Assembly: GCF_002998435.1 (NCBI RefSeq)
Contig: NZ_CP027231.1
Coordinates: 496,001-560,000, forward strand
Direction of reading: 5' to 3'
Source: Bacteroides zoogleoformans
GTDB lineage: Bacteria > Bacteroidota > Bacteroidia > Bacteroidales > Bacteroidaceae
Length of the DNA stretch: 64,000 bases
Below the pieces are notes generated by a model. It was not told the origin of the DNA, ran no database searches, and saw nothing but the letters and a program-made list of their open reading frames with translations. Each line of letters begins with the position of its first letter. Within the stretch, counting starts at the first letter, position 1. This document shows positions 55,066 through 63,764 of the stretch, one piece after another. A program made the translations under genes and the position numbers.

Positions 55066-55149
55066 TAGTCGTCCCTTAAAAACTATATTTCAGCGTGAAG
55101 TTTGTAAAAGCGAACTTCACGCTGAAATATAGTTTTTAAGGGACGACTA
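55066..55149. repeat. 84-bp perfect hairpin (37-bp arms), MITE-like
   Basis: Bases 55066-55102 and 55113-55149 are exact reverse complements (37 bp each) around a 10-base loop. The arms end in TA, so the unit could be bounded by a TA target duplication. It lies exactly at the truncated end of the IS110 relic: the relic's stop codon is made by the first bases of the arm. Confidence 0.95.
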
Positions 55150-55621
55150 GTTACTTAACCGAAAACCACATCGCTGTAAAGCAGCGTCCAATTTATTGGT
55201 GTTATACGTCAGGGCTTCATTCAGGTCGAAGATGCGACGGTTATACTTGCGCATATCCTGCACGGTCTTCTCCGGCACAAAACTTCCCCGAATCAGATGC
55301 TTCAACAGACACTCCGCTATCCATTGGGCATCTTTCACATCACTCTTGCGACCGGGAAGCTGCTTAAAAAATAAGGATTTACCAATTTGAGCGACATGCT
55401 ATCGCACAAGGCATTCCACACCGGAACCCAATAGGTCGAGGTGCTTTCCATTGCCGCCTCTGTCACCCCATGAGGAACCATATCCGAACACATAAGTTGC
55501 AAATCCGGAGTCAATGTGCCATAAACATTTGCAAAAATAACGGTCTCTGCAGTGTCCAACACACAGAGATAAACTGTATCTTGTGCACATTGAGGCCGGC
55601 CACGATTCTGTCTTTGTCCAT
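55147..55621 (-). pseudogene. IS110 family transposase relic (N-terminal half, two frameshifts)
   Basis: From the ATG at 55621: MDKDRIVAGLNVHKIQFISVC, a frameshift near 55560, then LDTAETVIFANVYG and GVTEAAMESTSTYWVPVWNAL, a second frameshift (one base missing in TTTTTAAGC near 55365), then SDVKDAQWIAECLLKHLIRG (in part) and FVPEKTVQDMRKYNRRIFDL. This is the DEDD N-terminal domain of IS110. The serine-bearing C-terminal domain is missing, replaced by the hairpin at 55066. Confidence 0.85.
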
Positions 55622-55750
55622 ATTTGAGATTTTTTAGTTACACTCTTTAAATATAGGACATTCGTAACAATTAAACAAAGCATGAAGCTGAGTTTGTGGG
55701 CCGGCCTCGGTTTTTATTACGCCGGTATAGAAAAACTCGATTTTTCTATA

Positions 55751-55758
55751 TAATTTTG
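55751..55758 (+). promoter_or_regulatory. Promoter -7 element of the candidate small RNA
   Basis: TAATTTTG is an exact TAnnTTTG match with no coding frame downstream; transcription would start close to 55763. Confidence 0.55.
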
Positions 55759-55762
55759 TGCT

Positions 55763-55845
55763 GAGGTTAATTGATGATATTGTCATATGACAATACAAAG
55801 TTGATTAATCTCGGGGAGATTTCGGTCTCCCTTTTCTCTTTTTTT
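55763..55845 (+). ncRNA. Candidate small RNA of about 80 nt with own promoter and terminator
   Basis: A 9-bp stem (GAGGTTAAT 55763-55771 with ATTAATCTC 55804-55812, one G-U pair) encloses a perfect 16-base palindrome ATTGTCATATGACAAT (55779-55794). Then comes a terminator hairpin GGGAGA (55814-55819)/TCTCCC (55826-55831) followed by TTTTCTCTTTTTTT. The next plus-strand gene is nearly 4 kb away, so this is not a leader. No protein frame is evident. Family unknown; the existence of an RNA is inferred from the promoter-stem-terminator layout. Confidence 0.45.
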
Positions 55846-56040
55846 GTATTGCTACTGAAATCTTTTGTCTCGTCGGGGCTTTCAGCCCCTTGCCGACAGC
55901 GTTCCCCGAGTGTTTTTCATAGTCATCTTATAATAACAGAGAATATTTGCACTTCTTAGTGGGAATTATCTAGTTCATGAAATGAAGTTTACCTCAAAAA
56001 TCATGAGCTATTCATTTTTTAGATATCAATATGGAAAAAA
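55846..56040. other. Structured intergenic DNA after the candidate sRNA
   Basis: Contains a hairpin GGGGCT-TTC-AGCCCC with GTCG/CGAC flanks at about 55872-55897, and TCCCCGAG near 55903-55910, which can also pair with CTCGGGGA at 55810-55817, an alternative to the terminator stem. No gene is seen. Confidence 0.5.
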
Positions 56041-56454
56041 TTACTCATTTCCTTCTTCGGTTGTTTCCTCAAAATCTGTCATGCCGCTTGCTACTAACAG
56101 ATTATACCAAGAAATCAATTTTTTAATATCCGAAAGATATACTCGGTCACGGTCAAAATCCGGCAATACTTCAGCCAAATAGCCACGCAACTCATCAGCG
56201 GTGGCCTTTTTCAAGTCCATTGTCACAACAGCGCCGTTTTCTTTTTTCTTCATGGAAAGTAGAACCTCTTTCAAGGGAATATCTTCTGTATCTGTATACA
56301 TGGCAATATCACCTAAAGAAATTATCTTCTCATTGCTGTAAGCAGGAAAACGTTTCTTATCAATAAGTGATTCTACAATTAACATTTTTTTCCCTTGAGA
56401 AATGAGTTTATACAATCCGGGTTTACCGGAAATAGACAAAATAGTCTTCAACAT
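56041..56454 (-). CDS. DUF5606 family protein
   Basis: 137 residues from the ATG at 56454 (MLKTILSISGKPGLYKLISQ); an upstream in-frame ATG adds 22 residues from a promoter-like region. GKKMLIVESLIDKKRFPAYSNEKIISLGDIAMYTD (in part) and AVVTMDLKKATADELRGYLAEVLPDFDRDRVY are typical of this conserved Bacteroidetes family of unknown function. The protein is cytoplasmic with no membrane segment and an acidic tail. It is separated from coaE by 107 bases. Confidence 0.85.
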   Translation of the reverse strand: MLKTILSISGKPGLYKLISQGKKMLIVESLIDKKRFPAYSNEKIISLGDIAMYTDTEDIPLKEVLLSMKKKENGAVVTMDLKKATADELRGYLAEVLPDFDRDRVYLSDIKKLISWYNLLVASGMTDFEETTEEGNE

Positions 56455-56561
56455 AGTATATTCAATTTTTATTATTAGTAGTTTTTTTTGGGTGGCAAAG
56501 ATAATGCAAGCCGAAGACAATACAAAATAAGCCTGCTTATTTTTATGGTTAAGGATAACAG

Positions 56562-57170
56562 CTATTTTTCAGAGGTGCAATCTGTTGTTTCGTACAATGA
56601 CTTAATCAAATTCAGAATCTGTGAAATTAAAGGAGTATTATCGTCATTTGTAATCACGAAGTCGGCATATTCACGTTTCTTCTCATCATCCATCTGACTT
56701 TGAATGCGCTTTTCTATTAATTCGCGCGAAGAAACATCTCGCCGGATTGCGCGCGAAATACGCAACTCTTCAGGGGCATAAATCATCACTATCAAGTCTA
56801 CTTCATTGGTAAAACCCGCTTCAATCAAGATGGCAGACTCAATGCCTACTATCTTGGCATTGCTATGATGATGTACCCACTGTATGAAATTCTCTCTCAC
56901 ACAGGGATGGACAATGTCATTAATAATCCGGGCATGTTCCGGATCGGCGAATAAATAAGATGCAAGTAACTGTTTGTTCAGCGTACTGCCGCAGTAGATT
57001 TCCTTGCCAAGCAAAGCTTGTAGTTTCTTACGAATGAAAGAATCAGAACACATAAGCCGCTTTGCCTCTACATCCGATATATATACCGGAACACCCATTA
57101 CTTGCAGTAAATGAGAGACCATGCTCTTCCCACTACCGATGCCGCCGGTGATACCGATTTTAATTGCCAT
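56562..57170 (-). CDS. coaE: Dephospho-CoA kinase
   Basis: 202 residues. Phosphorylates the 3' hydroxyl of dephospho-CoA, the last step of coenzyme A synthesis. P-loop [17 protein letters not shown] (residues 6-22) and the CoaE features [31 protein letters not shown] and [10 protein letters not shown] are present. Its start overlaps the end of the YbbR-like gene by 11 bases, so the two are cotranscribed. A housekeeping gene. Confidence 0.96.
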   Translation of the reverse strand: MAIKIGITGGIGSGKSMVSHLLQVMGVPVYISDVEAKRLMCSDSFIRKKLQALLGKEIYCGSTLNKQLLASYLFADPEHARIINDIVHPCVRENFIQWVHHHSNAKIVGIESAILIEAGFTNEVDLIVMIYAPEELRISRAIRRDVSSRELIEKRIQSQMDDEKKREYADFVITNDDNTPLISQILNLIKSLYETTDCTSEK

Positions 57171-58176
57171 ATGCAGAAGGAACTTGCTCTATTAGAAAAT
57201 CTACTTGTGCCGGATTACAACGTATCTGACTTACACCTTTTGGCAGATTCTTGATTCTCACCGTATACTTATCGGAACCTAAATGTAATAGTTCCTCATA
57301 CGATATATAAATATGAAAATCTTCGGCTGTAATTTGTCTGAAACGAGTTAAGCCAATATGAAAAGTAACTTGTACTTTCGAGGGAAAAGTGCGGAGTACT
57401 TTATCTGCCGGAAAATTGACTCCACGTAGTGGTACCTCCACTGTTTTTTCCGTATAAATATCGACCGGTAGTCTCATTTCAACAGAAGCCGGGACAAACT
57501 TCACTCCTTTCTGGATGCGCAAAGGCACCCGACTTTTTAAGCTATCTGATATATTTTCCAGTTTTAGGCGCTGTGTATAAGCTGTTGTAATTGTGTCTAA
57601 TACAGCTTCAGGAGCATATGCCAATACAGAGTCGGGATAGAATATAGTATCTGAAAGATAATATTCACGCCCGGCACTTACCGTACCATTCAATCTTACC
57701 GGCACCAATTTGGATGCTCCCATTGAGTAGATATATTCCAATGTATCGGGTTTTAGTGAAAGCAAACGGGTAGATGCGTTCAGCTGATTCAGCACTATCT
57801 TTTCAAACTGCGAGACAGATATTCTTACTTGATTATCTCCTCCTTTATAATCGGCATAATCAAGAGTGATAGGATAAAAACTCTTCCCTAACATATAATT
57901 GAAAAGTACTGTTCCCTTGTCCTTTACCTTGATATGAACTTCGGAAACCGGTTCAGAGGTTATTACGACATTATTTGGAACCCCTTTCAAACGTACCGGA
58001 ATAGAGAAAGTCGTTTCATAATCATTGTTCAAGGTCTGCAATAACCAAAATCCACCTGCTACAAGAAAGAAGAATAAAAAAATGAAGAATTCTCTGCTTT
58101 TATCACTAAGCAGAAAATTCTTCACTTTCTTCGTTATCTTCAGATATATATGTCCTATATTTCTGCATTCGAACAT
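57160..58176 (-). CDS. YbbR-like domain protein
   Basis: 338 residues with one N-terminal membrane helix (about 29-48, [20 protein letters not shown]) and YbbR-like repeats outside ([38 protein letters not shown]). YbbR proteins in other bacteria affect cyclic-di-AMP synthesis or the envelope; the role here is unknown. Overlap with coaE and the 15-base gap to yajC place it in the yajC-ybbR-coaE cluster common in Bacteroidetes. Confidence 0.88.
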   Translation of the reverse strand: MFECRNIGHIYLKITKKVKNFLLSDKSREFFIFLFFFLVAGGFWLLQTLNNDYETTFSIPVRLKGVPNNVVITSEPVSEVHIKVKDKGTVLFNYMLGKSFYPITLDYADYKGGDNQVRISVSQFEKIVLNQLNASTRLLSLKPDTLEYIYSMGASKLVPVRLNGTVSAGREYYLSDTIFYPDSVLAYAPEAVLDTITTAYTQRLKLENISDSLKSRVPLRIQKGVKFVPASVEMRLPVDIYTEKTVEVPLRGVNFPADKVLRTFPSKVQVTFHIGLTRFRQITAEDFHIYISYEELLHLGSDKYTVRIKNLPKGVSQIRCNPAQVDFLIEQVPSAYGN

Positions 58177-58191
58177 AGGCTTACGCTCTTA

Positions 58192-58524
58192 TTATTTAGA
58201 AGCCTGATTGCTGTTTGCATCGGCAGCTGCGGCAAAAATAGAATTCTTGTCTATACGAACCTTTACGTTAGAAGCTATTTCAAGCGTCACATCATTATCA
58301 TTGATTTCTTTGATAACTCCATGAATACCACCGGCAGTGATTACCTTTTGGTTCACTTGAAGCGATTTGCGGAAGTTTGCTATCTCCTTTTGCTTCTTGT
58401 TTTGGGGACGAATCATAAAGAAATACATGATAACGAACATGGCTATCAGCATAATCCACATTAAACTTCCACTGCCCGGAGCGGAAGCGGGAACTTGCAG
58501 AAAAAATACGGTCATAATATTCAT
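58192..58524 (-). CDS. yajC: Preprotein translocase subunit YajC
   Basis: 110 residues with one membrane helix (about 20-40, MWIMLIAMFVIMYFFMIRPQ) followed by the diagnostic RPQNKKQKE and VITAGGIHGVIKEINDNDVTLEI segments. YajC associates with SecDF at the translocon. It lies between nusB and the ybbR-like gene, 46 and 15 bases away, on the same strand. Confidence 0.96.
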   Translation of the reverse strand: MNIMTVFFLQVPASAPGSGSLMWIMLIAMFVIMYFFMIRPQNKKQKEIANFRKSLQVNQKVITAGGIHGVIKEINDNDVTLEIASNVKVRIDKNSIFAAAADANSNQASK

Positions 58525-58570
58525 AAATACTCAATTTTTGATTTTGTTTTTTATTATTTAAACAAAGGTA

Positions 58571-59497
58571 TTAGTTTTTTGTCAACTTACCTTCTTTTTT
58601 CAATTGATTAACTATTCCATCTAATGTTCCATTAACAAAACTTCCACTTTTGGCTGTACTATATAATTTTGCAATGTCTACATATTCATTTAATGAAACA
58701 CTTATCGGTATATTGGGAAAACTCAAAATCTCAGCTAATGCACATTGCATGATGATAACGTCCATAAAAGCTACACGTTCCAAATCCCAATTGCGAATGT
58801 TTTCGCTAATCAAATGGCGATAGTAATCGCAATTCAAGATAGTTCGACGGAACAAACGCCGTGCAAATTCCTGATCTTCATCATCCTTGAATTCAGGCAG
58901 CAATGCTTGCCCGGCTCCGTTCTTTTCATCAAAACGCTTGATGGTCTTCAACACGAAAGTATCTACAATTTCCTTATCATCATTCCAATAGAGACTTTGA
59001 TCTTCGAGGAGTGCATCTAAATCGTTATTATTGAAGATAAATGCTTTATATAGCTTTCTCCACAACTCCCGATCATTTTCGTAAGAATCATCAGACGAAA
59101 CCATGTACTCTTTATAGATATCAGATTGTAGAATTTTCTCGTACAATCCTTTGACAAAATCCTCGTCGTTGCCCCAAGTGCGTTTTTGAGTAGTGATGAA
59201 TTCTGTTAACTGTTTGTTTACTTCCAATTGTGAAATGAATTTGTTTTCTACAAATTTCATGTTAGGATACAATTCTTCGGTTGTAGGAGCTAATTTGGCT
59301 TTAGCTGCATCAATACGTTTTTGTGCATAGTTCGTCAGAGCTATCATCAGCATCAGCAGATAATTATATAAGTCGTATGCCTTTGAGAGACTAAAGAACA
59401 ACTCTTTCTCCGCTGAGTCTAAATTTTTACTGCCGTTCTGATAGTAAGCATATACAATTTGTATAATCTTAAGACGAATAAGAACTCTGTTGATCAT
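58571..59497 (-). CDS. nusB: Transcription antitermination factor NusB
   Basis: 308 residues, about twice the length of NusB from other phyla but normal for Bacteroidetes. The C-terminal half carries the NusB fold: REFARRLFRRTILN-like, then WDLERVAFMDVIIMQCALAEILSFPNIPISVSLNEYVDIAKLYST (in part) and SFVNGTLDGIVNQLKKEGKL, the most conserved stretch. It works with NusE on rRNA antitermination. First gene of the nusB-yajC-ybbR-coaE group, with a good promoter at 59529-59561. Confidence 0.94.
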   Translation of the reverse strand: MINRVLIRLKIIQIVYAYYQNGSKNLDSAEKELFFSLSKAYDLYNYLLMLMIALTNYAQKRIDAAKAKLAPTTEELYPNMKFVENKFISQLEVNKQLTEFITTQKRTWGNDEDFVKGLYEKILQSDIYKEYMVSSDDSYENDRELWRKLYKAFIFNNNDLDALLEDQSLYWNDDKEIVDTFVLKTIKRFDEKNGAGQALLPEFKDDEDQEFARRLFRRTILNCDYYRHLISENIRNWDLERVAFMDVIIMQCALAEILSFPNIPISVSLNEYVDIAKLYSTAKSGSFVNGTLDGIVNQLKKEGKLTKN

Positions 59498-59528
59498 AAT
59501 TATATAGTAAATTCTTTAAATTGAAGTG

Positions 59529-59561
59529 CAAAAGTAGATATTTTAAATGAGTTTACACAAA
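59529..59561 (-). promoter_or_regulatory. nusB promoter (-7 and -33)
   Basis: Minus-strand TACTTTTG (59529-59536) preceded by TTTG (59558-59561) with 21 bases between, fitting the Bacteroides TTTG/TAnnTTTG promoter. It is 31 bases before the nusB ATG. Confidence 0.75.
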
Positions 59562-59745
59562 CAAATCACATTTTTTAATGCAGAAGTTGATTATCCCATA
59601 TTTTTCTTTTGATGATTGAAAAAAAAACATCAATTTTGAAGCCGGTAAAAGATATCGGATAAAAATCCGAACGGTCTTTGTTACTCATTATCCATAAGAC
59701 CGATGATTAAAGAAATATATCCCAATAATAGAGACTTATTAAATT

Positions 59746-60144
59746 ATGGAAGACATTAAGAAGAAAAACGCATCGGACATGAACGAAAAGGAGATTATAT
59801 TCTCTCAATCCATCAAAGCTGGTAAACGTATCTACTATTTAGACGTTAAAAAGAACAGAAAAGACGAATTGTTTCTTGCTATTACGGAGAGCAAGAAAGT
59901 CGTAATGGGAGAAGGAGACGATTCACAAGTAAACTACGAAAAACATAAAATCTTTTTATATAAAGAAGATTTTGAAAAGTTCTTGAACGGGCTTCAACAA
60001 TCCATTGATTTCATTCAAGGGCAACAAGGTTGTTATACAAGATCTGCCGCAGAAGAGAATCCTGAAGAGTATGCCCCCAAAGCAGAATCTACAAAAGCAA
60101 CATCTTCTTTGGAAGAGGAAATAAAAATAGATATTGATTTTTAA
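59746..60144 (+). CDS. DUF3276 (PUR-alpha-like) nucleic-acid-binding protein
   Basis: 132 residues. KEIIFSQSIKAGKRIYYLDVKKNRKDELFLAITESKKV (in part) followed by KHKIFLYKEDFEKFLNGLQQSIDFI is the PUR-type fold that binds single-stranded nucleic acid and is widespread in Bacteroidetes; the tail is acidic. Function in the cell is unknown. It is followed by a separate promoter for rplY. Confidence 0.88.
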   Translation: MEDIKKKNASDMNEKEIIFSQSIKAGKRIYYLDVKKNRKDELFLAITESKKVVMGEGDDSQVNYEKHKIFLYKEDFEKFLNGLQQSIDFIQGQQGCYTRSAAEENPEEYAPKAESTKATSSLEEEIKIDIDF

Positions 60145-60154
60145 ACCATAATCT

Positions 60155-60185
60155 TTTGATAATTCAAAAAGATGCTGTACTTTTG
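60155..60185 (+). promoter_or_regulatory. rplY promoter (-33 and -7)
   Basis: TTTG (60155-60158), 19 bases, then TACTTTTG (60178-60185): a near-perfect Bacteroides promoter. It gives a leader of about 95 bases containing a small CCGC-TTTTTT-GCGG hairpin. Confidence 0.82.
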
Positions 60186-60287
60186 CACCGCTTTTTTGCG
60201 GCATTGTGTGATAAAAACACATCGTGTAATGGTGAATTAAGCAAAATAAAGAACTACTTAATTTAGAGTAACACAAAAAATAAAAAA

Positions 60288-60878
60288 ATGAGATCAATTG
60301 AAGTAAAAGGAACTGCAAGAACCATTGCAGAACGTTCGTCTGAACAAGCGAGAGCCTTGAAAGCTATTCGTAAAAACAATGATGTACCTTGCGTACTTTA
60401 TGGTGGCAGGGAAAACATTCACTTCACGGTACCGGCAGAAGGTTTGCGCAATTTGGTATATACTCCCCATATTTACGTAGTAGATTTAATTATTGATGGC
60501 AAGAAAGTAAATGCCATCATGAAAGATATCCAATTCCATCCGGTAAAGGATACTATCCTGCATGTTGACTTCTATCAAATTGACGAAACTAAACCTATTG
60601 TTATGGAAGTTCCGGTACAGATGGAGGGTCTGGCAGAAGGTGTTAAGGCCGGTGGTAAACTGGTACTCCAGATACGTAAGCTCAAAGTTAAGGCTCTCTA
60701 TAACGCAATTCCCGAGAAATTGATTATCAATGTTTCTCATTTGGGATTGGGCAAGACTGTTAAAGTTGGTGAATTGAAATACGAAGGCCTGGAATTGTTG
60801 ACGGCAAAAGAAGCTGTGGTATGTGCCGTTAAGCTGACTCGTGCTGCAAGAGGTGCCGCTGCCGCAGCAGGCAACTGA
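60288..60878 (+). CDS. rplY: 50S ribosomal protein L25 / general stress protein Ctc
   Basis: 196 residues: an L25 domain binding 5S rRNA (RSIEVKGTARTIAERSSEQARALKAIRKNNDVPCVLYGG in part) plus the longer Ctc C-terminal beta domain (PVQMEGLAEGVKAGGKLVLQIRKLKV in part; LIINVSHLGLGKTVKVGEL). Alanine-rich end. It has its own promoter and a large terminator downstream; pth and the S4 gene follow. Confidence 0.95.
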   Translation: MRSIEVKGTARTIAERSSEQARALKAIRKNNDVPCVLYGGRENIHFTVPAEGLRNLVYTPHIYVVDLIIDGKKVNAIMKDIQFHPVKDTILHVDFYQIDETKPIVMEVPVQMEGLAEGVKAGGKLVLQIRKLKVKALYNAIPEKLIINVSHLGLGKTVKVGELKYEGLELLTAKEAVVCAVKLTRAARGAAAAAGN

Positions 60879-60902
60879 TTCCTCTTCTGAAGAATATTAT
60901 TG

Positions 60903-60980
60903 GGAACGCGGATTAACGCAGCCATAACGCAGATTCATCGACAATCCGCGGATAACTGTGATAATCCGCGTTCCTTTTTT
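60903..60980 (+). terminator. Large terminator hairpin after rplY with internal repeats
   Basis: GGAACGCGGATTA (60903-60915) pairs perfectly with TAATCCGCGTTCC (60962-60974), then TTTTTT. The 46-base loop holds further CGCAG/CCGCGGAT variants of the same motif, so it may be a multi-armed repeat element doubling as a terminator. Confidence 0.82.
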
Positions 60981-60997
60981 ACATAAATAACCAATAA

Positions 60998-61561
60998 ATG
61001 AAATACTTAATTGTTGGATTAGGTAATATCGGATCCGAGTATCACGAGACTAGGCACAACATAGGATTCATGGTAGTAGATGCTTTAGCCAAATCCTCGA
61101 ACACTAATTTCATTGATGGACGCTATGGTTTCACGGCTCAGCTATCACTTAAAGGACGGCAATTGCTATTATTGAAACCCTCTACCTATATGAATCTCAG
61201 CGGTAATGCCGTACGCTATTGGATGCAAAAGGAAAACATTCTTTTGGAAAATGTATTGATAGTGGTAGATGACCTAGCTTTGCCTTTCGGAACATTACGC
61301 CTGAAAGGAAAAGGAAGCGATGCCGGACATAATGGTTTGAAGCATATTGCAGCAACATTGGGGACTGAAAACTATGCTCGTTTGCGCTTTGGTATCGGCA
61401 ATGATTTCCCGCGTGGAGGACAGGTGGATTATGTATTGGGAAATTTCACAAATGATGATTGGGAGGTTATGGACGAAAGATTGAAAACTGCCGGAGAAAT
61501 TATTAAAAGTTTCTGTCTGGCAGGTATCAGTATCACCATGAATCAATATAATAAGAAATGA
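60998..61561 (+). CDS. pth: Peptidyl-tRNA hydrolase
   Basis: 187 residues. Recycles tRNA from prematurely released peptidyl-t[28 protein letters not shown] at the N-terminus contains the catalytic His (about residue 22); [13 protein letters not shown] and [29 protein letters not shown] (in part) contain the conserved Asn and Asp. It overlaps the S4 gene by 4 bases. Full length. Confidence 0.96.
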   Translation: MKYLIVGLGNIGSEYHETRHNIGFMVVDALAKSSNTNFIDGRYGFTAQLSLKGRQLLLLKPSTYMNLSGNAVRYWMQKENILLENVLIVVDDLALPFGTLRLKGKGSDAGHNGLKHIAATLGTENYARLRFGIGNDFPRGGQVDYVLGNFTNDDWEVMDERLKTAGEIIKSFCLAGISITMNQYNKK

Positions 61562-61974
61562 GTGAAGCCAGAATTGATAAATGGATGTGGGCAGTGCGCA
61601 TCTTCAAGACACGCACCATTGCTGCCGAAGCTTGTAAAAAAGGGCGCATCAGCATAAATGGTGCTTTAGCTAAAGCATCCCGCACGGTGAAGCCGGGAGA
61701 TGTTATTCAAGTACGGAAGCCTCCTGTCACTTATTCCTTCAAGGTGCTGCAAACTATCGAGAAGCGCGTGGGAGCCAAGCTTGTTGCCGAAGCCATGGAA
61801 AACGTAACCTCCCCCGAACAGTATGAATTGCTGGAGTTGAGTCGGGTCAGTGGTTTTGTCAATCGAGCTAAGGGAACCGGACGGCCTACAAAGAAAGACC
61901 GACGTAATTTGGAAGAGTTTACTACGTTAGAAGTTATCGATGACTTTGACTTCGACTTTGACTTTGAAGAATGA
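61558..61974 (+). CDS. S4 domain RNA-binding protein (HslR/Hsp15-like)
   Basis: 138 residues with an S4 domain at the start ([44 protein letters not shown] in part). Like Hsp15, it probably binds ribosomal RNA of stalled 50S subunits. It is coupled to pth by an ATGA overlap, which fits a role in rescuing stalled translation. The last residues are a run of alternating Asp and Phe (DFDFDFDF), which is unusual. Confidence 0.88.
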   Translation: MSEARIDKWMWAVRIFKTRTIAAEACKKGRISINGALAKASRTVKPGDVIQVRKPPVTYSFKVLQTIEKRVGAKLVAEAMENVTSPEQYELLELSRVSGFVNRAKGTGRPTKKDRRNLEEFTTLEVIDDFDFDFDFEE

Positions 61975-61998
61975 AGTCGTAATGGTATACAGATTTTT

Positions 61999-62985
61999 AT
62001 GAATGATAAAGTTATTAAATGGGGATTTATAGGTTGCGGAGAAGTGACCAAATATAAAAGTGGACCCGCATTCCAAAAAATAAAAAACTCCGAAGTCGTA
62101 GCCGTCATGAGCCGAAATGGAGAGAAGGCCAAAACTTACGCTAAAGAAAGAGGAATTCCTAAATGGTACGATGATGCTCAAGAATTAATCAATGATGAAG
62201 AGGTAAATGCGATATACATTGCTACTCCTCCTTCATCGCACGCTACTTATGCCATCATGGCCATGAAAGCCGGAAAGCCCGTATATATAGAGAAACCGAT
62301 GGCTGTTACTTACGAGGAATGCTGTCGCATAAATCGCATCTCTAAAGAGATGGGAGTACCATGCTTTGTAGCCTATTATCGCCGCTATCTTCCCTATTTC
62401 CAGAAAGTAAAATCATTGGTGGACGAAGGAGCTATTGGCAACATTATTAATATACAAATCCGTTTTGCCCAGCCACCTCGCGATTTGGACTATAATAAAG
62501 AGAACCTGCCTTGGCGTGTACAGCCCGATATTGCCGGAGGAGGTTATTTCTATGACCTTGCCCCCCACCAGATAGATTTATTGCAAGAAATGTTCGGCTG
62601 CATACTTGAAGCCAGTGGTTATAAAAGTAATCGCGGTGGCTTGTATCTTGCTGAAGACACTATTAGTGCATGCTTCCAATTTGACAATGGGTTAGTAGGC
62701 AGCGGCTCCTGGTGTTTTGTGGCTCATGATTCTGCCCGTGAAGATCGTGTGGAGGTTATTGGTGATAAAGGGAGAATCTGTTTTTCCATGTTCACTTATG
62801 ATCCTATTGCGCTACATACAGAAGGAGGCCGTGAAGAGATTATGATAGAGAATCCCACTTATGTTCAACAACCACTCATTCAGGCTGTAGTCGATCATCT
62901 GCTTGGTAAGTCTGTCTGCAACAGTGATGGAGAAAGTGCTACACTAACCAATTGGGTGATGGATAAAATATTGGGCAAGTTGTAG
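61999..62985 (+). CDS. Gfo/Idh/MocA family NAD(P)-dependent oxidoreductase
   Basis: 328 residues. N-terminal Rossmann fold (WGFIGCGEVTKYKSGPAF, AVMSRNGEKAKTYAKERG, YIATPPSSHATYAI) and the family EKPMAVTYEE motif with the catalytic-type lysine (about residue 95), followed by the C-terminal substrate domain (GGGYFYDLAPHQIDLLQEMFG). The substrate is unknown, probably a sugar or cyclitol. It starts 24 bases after the S4 gene; convergent with the sigma factor gene. Confidence 0.92.
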   Translation: MNDKVIKWGFIGCGEVTKYKSGPAFQKIKNSEVVAVMSRNGEKAKTYAKERGIPKWYDDAQELINDEEVNAIYIATPPSSHATYAIMAMKAGKPVYIEKPMAVTYEECCRINRISKEMGVPCFVAYYRRYLPYFQKVKSLVDEGAIGNIINIQIRFAQPPRDLDYNKENLPWRVQPDIAGGGYFYDLAPHQIDLLQEMFGCILEASGYKSNRGGLYLAEDTISACFQFDNGLVGSGSWCFVAHDSAREDRVEVIGDKGRICFSMFTYDPIALHTEGGREEIMIENPTYVQQPLIQAVVDHLLGKSVCNSDGESATLTNWVMDKILGKL

Positions 62986-63008
62986 AACTTATCGAAGATG
63001 AGATAAAA

Positions 63009-63590
63009 CTATAACCCCCAAAGAACGACGGCCAGAAGCGAGGGGAGAAATTTTTTCAATGCCATTCGAAGAAGCTTTAAAGCCTGCCCTACTCTATAGT
63101 TTACAGTTTGAGAAGATACATTCAATCTGGAAGCAATTTCTTTACGAGTGATTTTTTTGCTCCTGGTCAGTAGATAAACTTCCCGAAACTCTTTCGGTAA
63201 ATTTTTTACGGCTTGTTCATAGGCTTTGAATAACTCATCAGTCATATAAAAATCAGGTGACTCAAACTTTGTTTTATATTTTTCCGCAATCTCTTGATAT
63301 ACTTTCCGTTTGATTTCATAATGGCTTATACGATTCAGCGCCTTGTTTTTGACTATGACAAAAAGCAGAGTTTTTAAGCTTAAATCAACCATCAGCGTAG
63401 AAGTGTTCTCCCAAAGCCACAGCATAGTTTCTTGTACCACCTCTTCTATATCCTCTTGCTCATTGAGATATTGTGAGCAGAAAGCACAAAGTCTCGGAAA
63501 GTAGGCTCTATAAACAAAATCGAATGCAACTTCTTTATCGGTTTGCAAAGCAATAATCAAACCCTTATTGTCATTGATATTCAATAGCAT
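63009..63590 (-). CDS. RNA polymerase ECF-type sigma-70 factor
   Basis: 193 residues. Region 2 at about 20-90 (FDFVYRAYFPRLCAFCSQYL, EDIEEVVQETMLWLWEN) and region 4 at about 125-180 (LPKEFREVYLLTRSKKITRKEIASRLNVSSQTVNYRVGQALKLLR in part). This is the Bacteroidetes-1 type of ECF sigma factor that works with a FecR-like anti-sigma, usually for SusC/SusD loci. Here the anti-sigma candidate at 63765 is on the opposite strand, facing away. A promoter element lies at 63628. Confidence 0.93.
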   Translation of the reverse strand: MLLNINDNKGLIIALQTDKEVAFDFVYRAYFPRLCAFCSQYLNEQEDIEEVVQETMLWLWENTSTLMVDLSLKTLLFVIVKNKALNRISHYEIKRKVYQEIAEKYKTKFESPDFYMTDELFKAYEQAVKNLPKEFREVYLLTRSKKITRKEIASRLNVSSQTVNYRVGQALKLLRMALKKFLPSLLAVVLWGL

Positions 63591-63627
63591 ATAAGATAAT
63601 AGTATTCACTTTAACTTTAAGGTAAAA

Positions 63628-63635
63628 CAAAAGTA
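63628..63635 (-). promoter_or_regulatory. Promoter -7 element of the ECF sigma gene
   Basis: Minus-strand TACTTTTG matches TAnnTTTG, 37 bases before the ATG at 63590. A plus-strand near-match (TATCATTG, 63696-63703) could serve the divergent gene. Confidence 0.55.
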
Positions 63636-63764
63636 ATCAAAGCAATGTTCAAAATGAAATAAACGAATAAAAAAGATTTTTATTTCAGATTTTAGTATCA
63701 TTGCACAGCTAAATGTATTACAAATAAAGGGTATATTAAAGTAAAAAGATTAGCCGGTATTTAT

